A DNA stretch of 64,000 nucleotides from Endomychus coccineus. Taxonomy: Eukaryota > Arthropoda > Insecta > Coleoptera > Endomychidae. The translations under genes and the position numbers were made by a program. Below are positions 11,174 through 21,971 of this stretch, in pieces (the first letter of the stretch is position 1; every line of letters starts with the position of its first letter). A model generated the notes under the pieces. The model was not told the DNA's origin and did not search any database. It saw only the letters and a program-made list of their open reading frames with translations. The stretch is taken from contig OY294067.1 in assembly GCA_958510875.1 (NCBI GenBank), forward strand, positions 250,309,736 to 250,373,735, given 5' to 3'.

Positions 11174-11862
11174 TTTGCGTGTATCGTAATCCTAATCAGA
11201 TAGTAAATACTGATGGAGAAAATTTTCATTCTCTACAAACTCCCGGAAACATCCTCAATACATTATTATATGCTAGGCAAGCACCGGTACACTTTGTTCG
11301 TAGTTTTGTTCACTATTCCGTCTGACGGAATTTGCATATGTCAACACTACAAGTTGTTCTCCATCTGTAATAAAAAGTCGAACATTTGATTTTTTATACG
11401 CGAAACAGATTTTACCCATTTTAGAAACTATTTTATAGTGGCCAAAACGTACTATGATGCATTTGAAAACATATGGGTTGTATTCTATTCTTGAACCACG
11501 GTGTTCCATCTGTTCTTTGAAGTTTCAGAGTTTTGTTATCGAAAAATTTACGAAGGAAGGATTGGGTACCAAGTCTTCCTGTTTTTGCTTAGTAATGTAA
11601 TTGCATATTCCCATAATTTAGGAAGTGAATACGATCACTTTTATTTCATAACAGACAGATTCCGAGGAATCATATAAGGGCAGATGTTTGGGAAAAATTG
11701 ATACCAAATGTAATAGCTACTTTGTTTCAATTCCAGATATTAATTCACCCCCAGGGAGGGTAAGAAAATACTATTCTACTTTGGAGTGTGATAGTGAATT
11801 GCCTTAGCCTTGAGTTTTTACAATATAGCTGAAAGATATTCGTGAATTATAACTTCCGGGAC
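11174..11862. other. Spacer, no recognised gene
   Basis: Contains a 78-codon minus-strand open frame (11273-11509) that shows no motif I recognise. No repeats with partners in the window. Confidence 0.4.
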
Positions 11863-11870
11863 TCTATGTC

Positions 11871-12503
11871 CAGTGGCGTAACTAATCTGACCGAGGCCCC
11901 AGTCCAACAGCAACGTAGGGGACCGCCTAGAGCAATTTTTTACTAGCAAAAAAAACAAAAAAGGTCAAATGAATACTTTTTTGGGTTGTGTATTTTATCC
12001 ATGTGTAATTGTACAATCTCACAATCAATCTTACAATCCATAGTCACAGCCATATTACGATACAATTGATACTCTTATATCTACGTAGCACTCCTTAAAA
12101 TCTCGCCCTGTGGACTTTCGCCTTCACAAACTTATCGACTATTCGCCCTCAACGAGTTCGTGACCTTACTCTCTATCGACGATATACTCAGTCTCTCTTG
12201 CCCCATCGAATGTCGCAGATAATTTTTTAACATTTTCAGTTTTGAAAAGGAGCGCTCTGCAGTTGCAACGGTCACTGGAATTGTTGAAAACAGTAAAATT
12301 ACTGAGGAGACGTCCGGAAAGCTAGCGGAAAGAGTGAAATACTCGATCAGTATTAAGTGAACCAACTCCCTGATAGAATGTATCACCGAACATTATAACG
12401 GATCATAGTTATACAAACAAGCAAAAATAACCAAAAGGCGGCTCCTTGTACCCGGGGGCCCCAGGCCGTTGCACTGTCTGGACTGGCGGCAATTACGCCA
12501 CTG
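11871..12503 (-). mobile_element. Short hAT element with terminal repeats and perfect 8 bp target duplication
   Basis: A 633 bp deletion derivative. The left end starts CAGTGGCGTAA and the right end reverse-complements to CAGTGGCGTAA; both are bordered by identical 8 bp TCTATGTC copies (11863-11870 and 12504-12511). The CAGTGGCG start and 8 bp duplication are hallmarks of hAT elements. It retains only the transposase C-terminus (12132-12386) read leftwards. Its ends differ from those of the hAT at 1243-2407, so at least two hAT families were active here. Confidence 0.9.
12132..12386 (-). pseudogene. hAT dimerisation-domain fragment
   Basis: An 84-codon frame with TIPVTVATAERSFSKLKMLK, then NYLRHSMGQERLS, the core of the hAT C-terminal dimerisation domain, and an S(I)ESKV tail. 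The catalytic core is deleted. It ends about 260 bases from the left terminal repeat of its element, normal spacing for a hAT 3' end. Confidence 0.88.
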
Positions 12504-12511
12504 TCTATGTC

Positions 12512-12957
12512 TATGTACAGGTTGTCCTATTTTCGATTTCGGTTATTTTCAGAGATAGGAAGATGGGGTGTTCGGGACACCGATGTACTAATTCAAAAAA
12601 AAGGAGGGTTCGTTAACAGGATTGTAATGGCCTCACTCGTTTTTGAGATGCATAGTAATTTTGAAAATCAGCCATTTTCGTATTTTTCATATGATTGTTA
12701 GACGGAAACTTATTGGGATAATCAATATTGATTCCTATAGATTTTTATACGTGAAATTTAGTGGCGTTCACAGATCTTTCCTATGAAGCACGAATTTCAA
12801 ATGGAACCAACCTATATATTTCTCTTTTGTTTGATGACACCTTTTTCAAGCTTTCCACCGATTTATAATAGTTGGTTTATATATTTGATAATAACCATAT
12901 AAGCTTACAATTTGAATGAAATCACGGTATTGTTCAAGTAATGTTATTATCAATATA
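12512..12957. other. Spacer, no recognised gene
   Basis: A 64-codon frame (12507-12701) is present but it begins at the edge of the preceding hAT element and shows no motif. Confidence 0.4.
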
Positions 12958-12959
12958 TA

Positions 12960-13869
12960 GGCAAGGTGAAGAGTTCCTTGAAAATAAAACAGATTACGTC
13001 ACAGTCGAAAATTCCATGTGTTATTTGTGATGGTACTTTAACTAGATGGCTTTGAAATTTTCAGACTGATGTATCATTCATTTCTGTTTTAAAACCCATT
13101 GAAAGATACCTCGACATGTTTTAAACATGGGAAAGAGTGAATTTCACGTCTTGATCAAAAATTATTTCTTGCATGGAAAAAACATCACGCAAACCCAAGC
13201 ATCGCTTGTTCAACATTATGGGAACTCTTCACCATCGATTGAAACCATTCAAAAGTGGTTTACTGATTTTCGTTGTGGTAGTATGACCACAAAGGATGCC
13301 GAACGTTCTGGTCGTCCAATTGAGGTTACAATGCCAGAAATCGTCGATAAAATCCATGGTATGATATTGAACGATCGGCGAGTTGAAGTGCACGACATTA
13401 CTGAGGCTGAGGGCATCTCAACCGATTAGGTAGAAACATTTTTCGTGAATTTTTTGATATGAGAAAACTGTTTGTCAGGTGGGTACCACATTTGCTCTGT
13501 GTCTCCAAAGGATTGTTTGGCGATGTTCAAGCGCGATAAGAAGGACTTTTTGCGCCGTTTTGTAACTGTGTGCGCAAGTAGACTTGTCCGAGCGAGTCAA
13601 AGCCGAAAAAGGACAAAGTTATCGGCCAACAAAGTCATGGCGAGAGTTTTTTGGGGTGCACATGATATCGTTCATATCGATTACCTTGATAAGGGCAAAA
13701 CGATCACCAGCGTATATTATGCAGAGCTGTTGGATAGTTTCCACGCCGATTGGATGCGGAAGCGGCCGCATTTGACAAAGAAAAAAGTGCTCTTATGTTG
13801 AGAAATAAAATAAGTTTGGACCAAATAAATCATTTCTGTTTTCAATTTTCAAGGACTTTCACCTTACCC
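12960..13869 (+). mobile_element. Mariner transposon with both ends, internally deleted
   Basis: The left end (GGCAAGGTGAAGAGTTCC, after TA at 12958-12959) and the right end (reverse complement GGGTAAGGTGAAAGTCC) form the terminal repeats. At 910 bp it is shorter than the roughly 1.3 kb typical of mariners. ORF 13127-13429 encodes the N-terminal paired helix-turn-helix part (starting MGKSEFHVLIKNYF). After a gap, 13472-13801 encodes a KRDKKDFLRRFVTV block and an ELLDSFHADWMRKRPHL block, but the segment with the first catalytic Asp is gone and the frame ends before the second and third. The right flank does not read TA, so that end is eroded or displaced. Confidence 0.88.
13127..13429 (+). pseudogene. 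Mariner transposase N-terminal DNA-binding fragment
   Basis: One hundred codons starting with ATG. The fragment covers the mariner helix-turn-helix region that recognises terminal repeats: residues 15-50 (GKNITQTQASLVQHYG), 40-55 (IETIQKWFTDFR) and the SGRPIE linker around 65. It stops at TAG where the protein would continue into the catalytic domain. Without the DDD core it could at most bind DNA. Confidence 0.85.
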
Positions 13870-14090
13870 TCTTATGTATGTAATACACATGACCTCTCAA
13901 ATTAACACAATAATTGTGTGCATTACAGATACACTCCACAGTTCACATACAATAAAATGGTTGAAAATTTAAGTGAAATTTTGGTGCCTGTAAAAATCCA
14001 TATTTCCGACTATTTTATGCTAAAATGAGATAGTTTAATGAACTATTGGCATATGGATTCAATTGGCGGTCGAGAGCAATCTCGTATAAA

Positions 14091-14728
14091 TATAGAGCTT
14101 TATTTTTAGCTACTCGACATTCTAATTTATTCGACTAGCGCATCCGCCTAATAGTGTACCTATGTATATAAAAAATTCACATGATCAGTGAAGTCACGTA
14201 TTAAGAAATTGAGCTTAATTCTGTTGAAAAATCACTCACTTTTCTCATTTTATTTATTTTCATTATATACTATTTTGATACTATACAGGATGCCCAAGAT
14301 ATGAATGTCTATCAGGCAGCAATTCATATGGAAGTATAATACACTTCCCAATACTTTTTCAAATTCTTAAGTAATTTTGGTACAACAGAATTTCTTGATT
14401 TCCTATTTTTTATAGTGTTAACGTCAGAGATGAAACAAATGAGAACTATTTATTTGGGGCAAGTTTTCATAAGCTATCTTATGGAAATGTTCTATGTTTC
14501 GTTTCCGACTGATCATCATCTACCATTTTCTCAATATGACTCTGGGTTCCATTCTATACTCATTGATATATCTCCTATAATTATAGAGCCTTCTTTTTAG
14601 CTACTCGACACTGATTATGGATTCACCTTGCGCATCCGCCAAATAATGTACCTATGTATCTGAAAAATTCACATGATCGGTGAAATCATGTACCAAGGAA
14701 CTGAGCTTAATTCTGTTGTAAAGTCACT
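14091..14728. repeat. Direct repeat pair, about 147 bp each, 492 bp apart
   Basis: 14091-14237 and 14583-14728 share blocks including TTTTTAGCTACTCGACA, GCGCATCCGCC, GTACCTATGTAT and TTGAGCTTAATTCTGTTG-like sequence in the same order and orientation with about one base in eight different. The intervening 345 bases are unique in the window. Nature unknown: a diverged segmental duplication or the ends of an uncharacterised element. Confidence 0.7.
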
Positions 14729-16725
14729 AATTTTAACGTAGAAGATGTTTTTACGGAGGACCTAATTGATGGAAAGCGTTACGCGAGAACCGTTACGTGA
14801 ATTCGTAACAGGTCTGATTGGTCGAGACCAATAGGCTCCTGCTTCTCTTATACCAGCGCCGAGCGAGCGCGGAAACAACCGAGCGTAGAGGAGTGTATAC
14901 GTGACTTTGACCACATTCATATAAGACAGTCTACTGAGGATGCGGACCTTGTTCAGAATTATCAATTTATTCTTTTTTGAATGTATATGTTGATTTTTAG
15001 ATTTCTCCGTGTGTTGCACTGAATTTTCGGGTGTTGGCGATGTTTTGGCAGAATCTCATCTACCATCTTCAGGTCTAGGTTCACAATAGCTTGCTACGGC
15101 TCTTTGTTCCTCGAACTGAACCGATTTCAACATGATACCTCATTTATTTCTTTTGTATATTCAGATGAAGAGATAACGTTTGCTTCTTTTGCTGAAGTAT
15201 ATCACCAGAACGGGGTATCCATCTTCTCCATATTTTTATTATATTACTTTATTCCCATAGAATCAGATTTTAGTACTGTAGAATATAATAGACTGATGCA
15301 TTAATATATAATAGAAAATTTTTTATAAGATAGTAAATGTGAAATGAAATTGTTTTGTTACAGAAGCTTTACTTAACCATTCCATATCCTATCGTTCAGT
15401 TTTTTCATGTTGATGATATTGGGAATCCTCCTAAAAACTATTAATGCTCACAATAATTTCTATGAGAAAAACCTGAATTTTTGGAGGTGTTTTTCGTATC
15501 GTCAGTCAATCCAGTTTATATAGGAACGTTCACTCCGACCAACCCTGTTAGAAATATGAAAAAATGTAGATAACGTAGACTTATAATTATACCAGTTGCA
15601 TATCGCTAATGTGATCTTTAAATTCACGCTTTGAAATCGCACGCATGAGTCCTATCTAAAAGTTTGCATAGGGTGAATATTACGTTCAGGATATTGCTCG
15701 ACGCCCACATGTATATATATAGATGAAGAAAACAAAGTTAAAATGCATAAAACATGAGCGAGTAGTGAGTAAGCACCAGCCAAAAAACATACATAGTTAA
15801 GAGAAGGAAAGAAATGGATATCAATTAAATCACAAAAATTGGGAAATCCTATTTACTCTAATCGAGTTATTCCTGATTCTATATCAAAATGCAGCCAAAA
15901 AGTTCCTTGTCACATGGAAAATGATTCCATTTAGCCGTCGCAAACAAGAAAATTATAATCGATTTTTACCCATTCAATTTTAGTAGTCATGTATAACTTT
16001 GATACACTGAAAGATACATTCTGAATTTAAATGAATAAAATGAATATATTCAATAATACATATGAAACTTAACGATGATGAGAAGAAATAACGATTAGAG
16101 ATCAATTAAGATTGACGTTAATGTTAAAAGGTATAAAAGAATTAAAGAACTAAATTTAATTCTAATCAAAGCTAACCATGATTGAAATACTATTTATACT
16201 CTGAATTTTATAGATTGGAACTCAAACCGTCTATTAGATTTACAATCAAATATTGAATACTAAAACTACCAAAATACAACTTTGAATTGAATCTCTGGAA
16301 TTAGAAATTCTCTTTCTTCTTCTCTACCTTATCTACAAAAACGCTCTTAATGAACTTAGTTATTTGTTCGAATATTAAGTGACTGATTGCATTTTGAAAG
16401 GTTCTATTCAAAATTTAAAATACGACTGATTTTTTTGAGCTTGCCTATACTATTTATGTTACTGACAAAATGCTATTTCAAATTAGAGGAATGCAGAACA
16501 AAAGTTATCTAAAAATCAATAAGTTAGTCGGTCAGATTCCTGTCCCGATTTGGGTGAGATTCTTTAATAACCACTTCTCGATAAAGAAAGAATACAAGTT
16601 CATCGTTTTCAAATGGTAAAACTGCTACTTATGCACAATTACGATTTATACAATTTAGAATCAATTTAAATCACAATTTTGACGATCATACACAACGTGT
16701 AACCCCATTTTAAGTTTGATACAAT
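14729..16725. other. Intergenic region, no recognised gene
   Basis: Mostly AT-rich. The section 14760-14950 is distinctly more GC-rich with short palindromic motifs (GGTCGAGACC). At 15090-15103 the sequence GCTTGCTACGGCTCT resembles the terminal repeat of the hAT at 1243-2407, but no partner end was found. No convincing open frame. Confidence 0.4.
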
Positions 16726-16740
16726 ATATATATATATATA
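16726..16740. repeat. (TA)n microsatellite at LTR element insertion site
   Basis: Uninterrupted TA dinucleotides directly abut the left LTR. The right flank of the element (21268 onward) is also ATATATAG. The element therefore inserted into a TA-rich target and its 4-6 bp target duplication cannot be defined exactly. Confidence 0.85.
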
Positions 16741-16741
16741 T

Positions 16742-18356
16742 TGTTATGATTTCATTTCATAGACAATAAAAATTTAAAAATAATAACTTACCGAACTATG
16801 AAAATCAGAAAAGATCAAATAAAAAATATTTTATGGAATTAAAAACAATAATAAAAGCTAAATAATAGTTAGGATATTAATATTAACAATGTAAAACATA
16901 ATAAACAACGATGTAATAGTATAAGATGTGATAAACAAGAACTTCAGTGAAAGTGAAGAAACGTTCAGTGTAACGAAATCATAAATCATAAGTAAAATGA
17001 TTACAAAACTATCATGAGATAGTACAAAACATTGAATAATGTTATAGATGTAAGTTAGGATTAGTAAATTTGAGTTATGTAATGTTAAAAGAATGTTATT
17101 GATATAATATGATATGTATTAGATTTAAGAATAAGTAACTGTCAAGAAAACCATAAATATGGAAATAATCATATTAATAATAACCCAATCATAGGTTATA
17201 TTATACCAAAGTGTGGGGAAAAATGTAGGCAATATTAATTTAAAAAGAAGGAATCACTAACAATTAAAATAAGTTGAAAATCTCAAATAATTCAAAAAGT
17301 AAAGAATACTAAATTCTGATTGGTCAATAGGAATTTCCAATGTCAATCTGGTAACAATGAAGACTTGTGTCAGTTTCACAACAATTAACTTGGCATCCTT
17401 GATTTGAAAAGAAAGCTTCTCATAGGTTGATTATGACATAAAGTAGCGTCGGTTTTGGAGGCCTATAAAAACGAATCTGAAAGTAAAGAAGTTCAGTTTG
17501 CCATTACATCTGTAGACTGAAAGTACTACTGCAACTCACCAAGATTTCATAACCTATAAAAAACCAGTGAACGAAAGTGTTCCAAACTTCGATAGGTTCA
17601 AAGAAACCAAAGTTAATAAATTTTATATAAAGTCAACGATTATCCAAGTATCTGAATCCAGTAAAAAGGCTGTAATAACCTCCAATTAAGAAGAAATTTC
17701 CAACGATTGCCATTCATCAATAATTTCAATAAAGCATCGAAAAGTTTCATGTTTTATCTAAAAGGATAAAACAAAGTATTATCAACAGTTCCTGAGTCTC
17801 AAGAAGAAGTAATCCAAATTAGTTACCTGTGATTATTGTGAAAAAGCATAGTATTGTGTAAAAGTGAATCATCAACGAAATTATAAAAGAATTAAATTGA
17901 AAATTGCCAACATAGTTAAACACACTTTTGGATATAAACTAAAAGTAAGTTTGTTTATTATATTTCCATTGTAGTATTATTTGTAAATCTGAAAGAAAGA
18001 TTGTCGTTTGTAATTTTGTAAACAACTATTAATATTGAATAGTTTTGAGGTTAAAGCTAGTTCTATGCTTAGAACATAAAATAAAATTGTAAATTAGAAA
18101 CCCGAGATAAATAGAGTCATAGAGATTTAAATATAGAAACTTTTTAACATTCAAAGAATATTGTGTTTAATTCCATAAAATAATATAAAAAGAGAAGGAT
18201 CATTATTATTCAAAATAAATAAATAAAAAGCTAGCCGGAAGAATTAATAATAATTCATAATCAATAAATTAAAAGAAACTAAAAAAAAAGTTTTTTAGTA
18301 ATAATTGGCGCCCAACGTGGGGCAAAATAAACTCATAAGAGTTTTTTCTTAATAAT
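16742..18356 (+). repeat. Left LTR
   Basis: Begins TGTTATGATT. Contains a TATA box and initiator at 17464-17497 and an AATAAA near 17728. The end is placed at 18356 because the right LTR's copy ends at the homologous TTCTTAATAAT before host TA-rich DNA. An alternative end at 18305, immediately before a perfect TGGCGCCC primer site, is discussed in the findings. Confidence 0.85.
17464..17497 (+). promoter_or_regulatory. LTR core promoter: TATA box and TCAGT initiator
   Basis: TATAAAA at 17464-17470 is followed by TCAGT at 17493-17497, whose A lies 31 bases downstream of the TATA start, the normal arthropod spacing. The identical arrangement occurs in the right LTR at 20372-20405. Transcription would begin near 17495, making the LTR's U3 about 750 bp long. 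Confidence 0.75.
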
Positions 18357-18375
18357 TGTCGCTCAAACGTGGGGC
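18306..18375 (+). promoter_or_regulatory. Two tandem primer-binding-site-like sequences
   Basis: TGGCGCCCAACGTGGGGC (18306-18323) is the sequence known in several retroelements as complementary to the 3' end of a lysine tRNA. A diverged second copy, TGTCGCTCAAACGTGGGGC, lies at 18357-18375 within a ~51 bp tandem duplication. The second directly follows the left LTR end as defined by the right LTR. Which one primes synthesis is unresolved. Confidence 0.75.
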
Positions 18376-18479
18376 CATTTGAAAAAGGGAAATAAAAAGT
18401 CATTCTGAAAAGGAAATTCAAATAGAACCGCGTAATCAAAGTAAATTATAAAAATTCAATTAAATAATAAGGACATAAA

Positions 18480-19295
18480 ATGGAAGCACAAATAATAAAA
18501 TTGCTTGAAAGTTTAAATTTAAAAGCTAATGAAACAAATAAAAAAATTGAACAATGTAAGAATGAAACTAATGCTAGAATTGAACAAGGTATGAGTGATA
18601 TAAGAGATGAAATTAAGAGAGTGAATGATAAATTTGATAAAAGAACTGATGAAATTATGAGAATAGTAGAAACAGAGAAAAAGGAAATTAGAAAACATGT
18701 AGAGGAGAGAATAGATAATAAATTAGATGAAGATAATAGCTTTGTAAGTGTAAAGTTTAATAATGTAGAGAAAGAAATTGATATTATTGAAAATCGAATG
18801 AATGATATGGGGAAGAATAGTGAAGAGAATGTGACTGTGAATGTACAAAGTATGAAAGAAAATCTGGATAAAATGATAAATGAACAGGATAAAATAATTA
18901 ATGAACAGGATGAAAGAATAAAAGGAATTGAGAATCGATCAGAAGAGAGAATGAATATAGAATACAGAAATGTGGGTTTTGAAAGTAAGATAAAATTCAA
19001 TGGAAATATAAAATTATTACACCCATGCATTTTTGTAAAAGAATTAATAAATAATTTTTGTTTGATAACATTACATAAAAGTTGTAAAGATTACACTGAG
19101 ATTATTTTAAAAGGAAAAGTGTATAGATTAAAAGATAAACCTGTTGGTATTCAAAGTGCATATAGAATGTTCAAATATAAAGTAAGAGAAAATATTTCAT
19201 TAGATAGAATTAGAAAAGGGAAAACAGAATTATCGGAAAAAAATAAAAAGAAATGTAAAATCAAAGAGGGAATTTATTTACAAGTAATAGGTTAG
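18480..19295 (+). CDS. Gag-like coiled-coil protein fused to integrase-region remnant
   Basis: 271 codons from ATG at 18480. Residues about 1-165 are highly charged with regular heptads (repeated K/E/D/N with I, L, M at core positions), a predicted long coiled coil as in the N-terminus of some insect Gag proteins. Around 170-195 the sequence (SKIKFNGNIKLLHPCIFVKE) resembles the start of an insect Gag capsid-like domain. From about residue 205 the character changes and the last 50 residues (VRENISLDRIRKGKTELSEK) resemble the linker before the integrase C-terminus, so the large pol deletion appears joined in frame near residues 195-205. Particle assembly is not expected from what remains. Function is inferred. 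Confidence 0.65.
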   Translation: MEAQIIKLLESLNLKANETNKKIEQCKNETNARIEQGMSDIRDEIKRVNDKFDKRTDEIMRIVETEKKEIRKHVEERIDNKLDEDNSFVSVKFNNVEKEIDIIENRMNDMGKNSEENVTVNVQSMKENLDKMINEQDKIINEQDERIKGIENRSEERMNIEYRNVGFESKIKFNGNIKLLHPCIFVKELINNFCLITLHKSCKDYTEIILKGKVYRLKDKPVGIQSAYRMFKYKVRENISLDRIRKGKTELSEKNKKKCKIKEGIYLQVIG

Positions 19296-19561
19296 AAAGA
19301 AATGCAAGAAAGTATATGAATAGGGAAATGAGAAAAAGAGGAAGGTTAATTAAATTTGAAATAGGTGAATTAGTAATAGTAAGAGCAATGAGAGTAACTA
19401 ATAATAAAAAGAATATATGTGGAAAATTATGTTTTGCTTTTGAAGGTCCATATGTAGTTATGAATGAAAATGCTGAAAATAGTTATGAATTAATGAATCC
19501 TGAAAACGGAAAGATAAGGGGAATATTTAATATTGATCAAATATACAAGTATAATTATTAA
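19270..19561 (+). pseudogene. Retroelement integrase C-terminal domain (GPY/F-like)
   Basis: From about 19270 a frame different from the upstream ORF reads NRLERNARKY, then from ATG 19316 MNREMRKRGR, FEIGELVIVR, a LCFAFEGPYVV block with the GPY motif, and an ENSYELMNP..GKIRGIF ending. This is the layout of the GPY/F module at the C-terminus of Ty3/gypsy integrases, which contacts DNA or chromatin. The catalytic DDE core is absent and a frameshift near 19275 separates it from the preceding ORF, so it is a leftover. The stop at 19559-19561 lies 79 bases before the purine tract. Confidence 0.8.
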
Positions 19562-19649
19562 TAAATTTAGTTCATGAAAATAAAATCAAAAGATAAATAA
19601 ATTTTAAATATTAATGTGATTAATATGTTAAAATTGATTTAGGGGAATT

Positions 19650-21267
19650 TGTTATGATTTCATTTCATAGACAATAAAAATTTAAAAATAATAACTTACC
19701 GAACTATGAAAATCAGAAAAGATCAAATAAAAAATATTTTATGGAATTAAAAACAATAATAAAAGCTAAATAATAGTTAGGATATTAATATTAACAATGT
19801 AAAACATAATAAACAACGATGTAATAGTATAAGATGTGATAAACAAGAACTTCAGTGAAAGTGAAGAAACGTTCAGTGTAACGAAATCATAAATCATAAG
19901 TAAAATGATTACAAAACTATCATGAGATAGTACAAAACATTGAATAATGTTATAGATGTAAGTTAGGATTAGTAAATTTGAGTTATGTAATGTTAAAAGA
20001 ATGTTATTGATATAATATGATATGTATTAGATTTAAGAATAAGTAACTGTCAAGAAAACCATAAATATGGAAATAATCATATTAATAATAACCCAATCAT
20101 AGGTTATATTATACCAAAGTGTGGGGAAAAATGTAGGCAATATTAATTTAAAAAGAAGGAATCACTAACAATTAAAATAAGTTGAAAATCTCAAATAATT
20201 CAAAAAGTAAAGAATACTAAATTCTGATTGGTCAATAGGAATTTCCAATGTCAATCTGGTAACAATGAAGACTTGTGTCAGTTTCACAACAATTAACTTG
20301 GCATCCTTGATTTGAAAAGAAAGCTTCTCATAGGTTGATTATGACATAAAGTAGCGTCGGTTTTGGAGGCCTATAAAAACGAATCTGAAAGTAAAGAAGT
20401 TCAGTTTGCCATTACATCTGTAGACTGAAAGTACTACTGCAACTCACCAAGATTTCATAACCTATAAAAAACCAGTGAACGAAAGTGTTCCAAACTTCGA
20501 TAGGTTCAAAGAAACCAAAGTTAATAAATTTTATATAAAGTCAACGATTATCCAAGTATCTGAATCCAGTAAAAAGGCTGTAATAACCTCCAATTAAGAA
20601 GAAATTTCCAACGATTGCCATTCATCAATAATTTCAATAAAGCATCGAAAAGTTTCATGTTTTATCTAAAAGGATAAAACAAAGTATTATCAACAGTTCC
20701 TGAGTCTCAAGAAGAAGTAATCCAAATTAGTTACCTGTGATTATTGTGAAAAAGCATAGTATTGTGTAAAAGTGAATCATCAACGAAATTATAAAAGAAT
20801 TAAATTGAAAATTGCCAACATAGTTAAACACACTTTTGGATATAAACTAAAAGTAAGTTTGTTTATTATATTTCCATTGTAGTATTATTTGTAAATCTGA
20901 AAGAAAGATTGTCGTTTGTAATTTTGTAAACAACTATTAATATTGAATAGTTTTGAGGTTAAAGCTAGTTCTATGCTTAGAACATAAAATAAAATTGTAA
21001 ATTAGAAACCCGAGATAAATAGAGTCATAGAGATTTAAATATAGAAACTTTTTAACATTCAAAGAATATTGTGTTTAATTCCATAAAATAATATAAAAAG
21101 AGAAGGATCATTATTATTCAAAATAAATAAATAAAAAGCTAGCCGGAAGAATTAATAATAATTCATAATTAAATAATAAAATCATAAAAGAGTTTAGTTA
21201 ATAATTGTCACCACAACGTGGGGCAATATAAACCAAAAGACCTATTCAAAAGAGTTTTCTTAATAAT
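19650..21267 (+). repeat. Right LTR
   Basis: Matches the left LTR base for base, by eye, from 19650 to 21169. The last ~98 bases (21170-21267) differ strongly from the left LTR's last 95 while keeping the same order of elements, including a primer-site-like TGTCACCACAACGTGGGGC at 21206-21224. Confidence 0.88.
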
Positions 21268-21971
21268 ATATATAGTGTATGCAAGAAGTGAATTTGAAAC
21301 TTTCATTTCGATCACTATTAGTCTGGTTCCATTTGCTTATATCATCCCCGATGAGTAACATTAAATCATCTTTATTATACTTTTCGCAGACGAAGTCCGA
21401 AGAGTATATGACATTTCCTCAAGCTATTTCTAAAAAAAGTCCTAAAGCAAAAATCTTTCCACCACAGTATTATTCATTTTGAGCAACTTTGAAAAACCAA
21501 TTTGTCTGTCTGGATGTCTGTCGCGAATTGCTTGTCTATACGATAACTCAAAAGAAGAAAGGTCCTATCATATTCAAATTTTGAAAAAAAATAGTTTTCT
21601 GTTCAGCCTATTGCTTTTCAGGGAAATTGTATGATAGACACACCCTTTTCTCAAGGGTTGAAAATCAAAAAAATCCATTGAATCGATTCAAAACATTTAC
21701 AGTCAATTTAAAACTGCTTCCACCATAATTTCAACAATTAACAACAACAAAAATATGAACTCAAATTCACATCATACTCTAAGTGTTTATAACATACTGC
21801 GATGATCCAAAGTCTAGGGGCTAACTATCTTGCTCCAACTCAATAATTGCTCGTGTTCGAATCCTAGAAAAGGAAAATTGGTCTTTGTAATAACATTTTC
21901 CCAAACACATTATCAATACGGATATTATAAATATGAAATAATCATCTCTATTCACCAAAACTACTGTTAAA
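21268..21971. other. Spacer, no recognised gene
   Basis: A 67-codon frame at 21279-21482 has no motif. A stretch near 21505-21535 (TGTCTGTCTGGATGTCTGT) is low-complexity. Confidence 0.4.

Larger units (their letters stand above)
16742..21267 (+). mobile_element. Non-autonomous Ty3/gypsy-type LTR retrotransposon (about 4.5 kb)
   Basis: Two direct LTRs of about 1.6 kb (16742-18356 and 19650-21267; constant offset 2908) enclose only 1.29 kb. The interior has primer-binding-site sequences, a gag-like ORF joined to integrase-derived sequence (18480-19295), an integrase C-terminus (19270-19561) and a purine tract AGGGGAA (19641-19647) just before the right LTR. Protease, reverse transcriptase, RNase H and the integrase catalytic core are absent. 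The LTRs look identical over about 1.52 kb, implying recent insertion; a pol-less copy must have been copied by enzymes supplied in trans. The gypsy assignment rests on the GPY/F-like integrase tail. Confidence 0.9.

Noticed and set aside
14760..14950. GC-richer segment considered as a tRNA or other RNA gene
   Set aside because: No cloverleaf, no A/B box pair and no tRNA-like 3' end could be identified.
15087..15103. Sequence like a hAT terminal repeat (TTGCTACGGCTCT)
   Set aside because: No opposite end, no 8 bp duplication and no transposase nearby.
18446..19030. 194-codon minus-strand ORF
   Set aside because: Antisense shadow of the gag-like ORF; its Ile/Ser/Leu-rich composition is the complement of the Lys/Glu/Asn-rich coiled coil.
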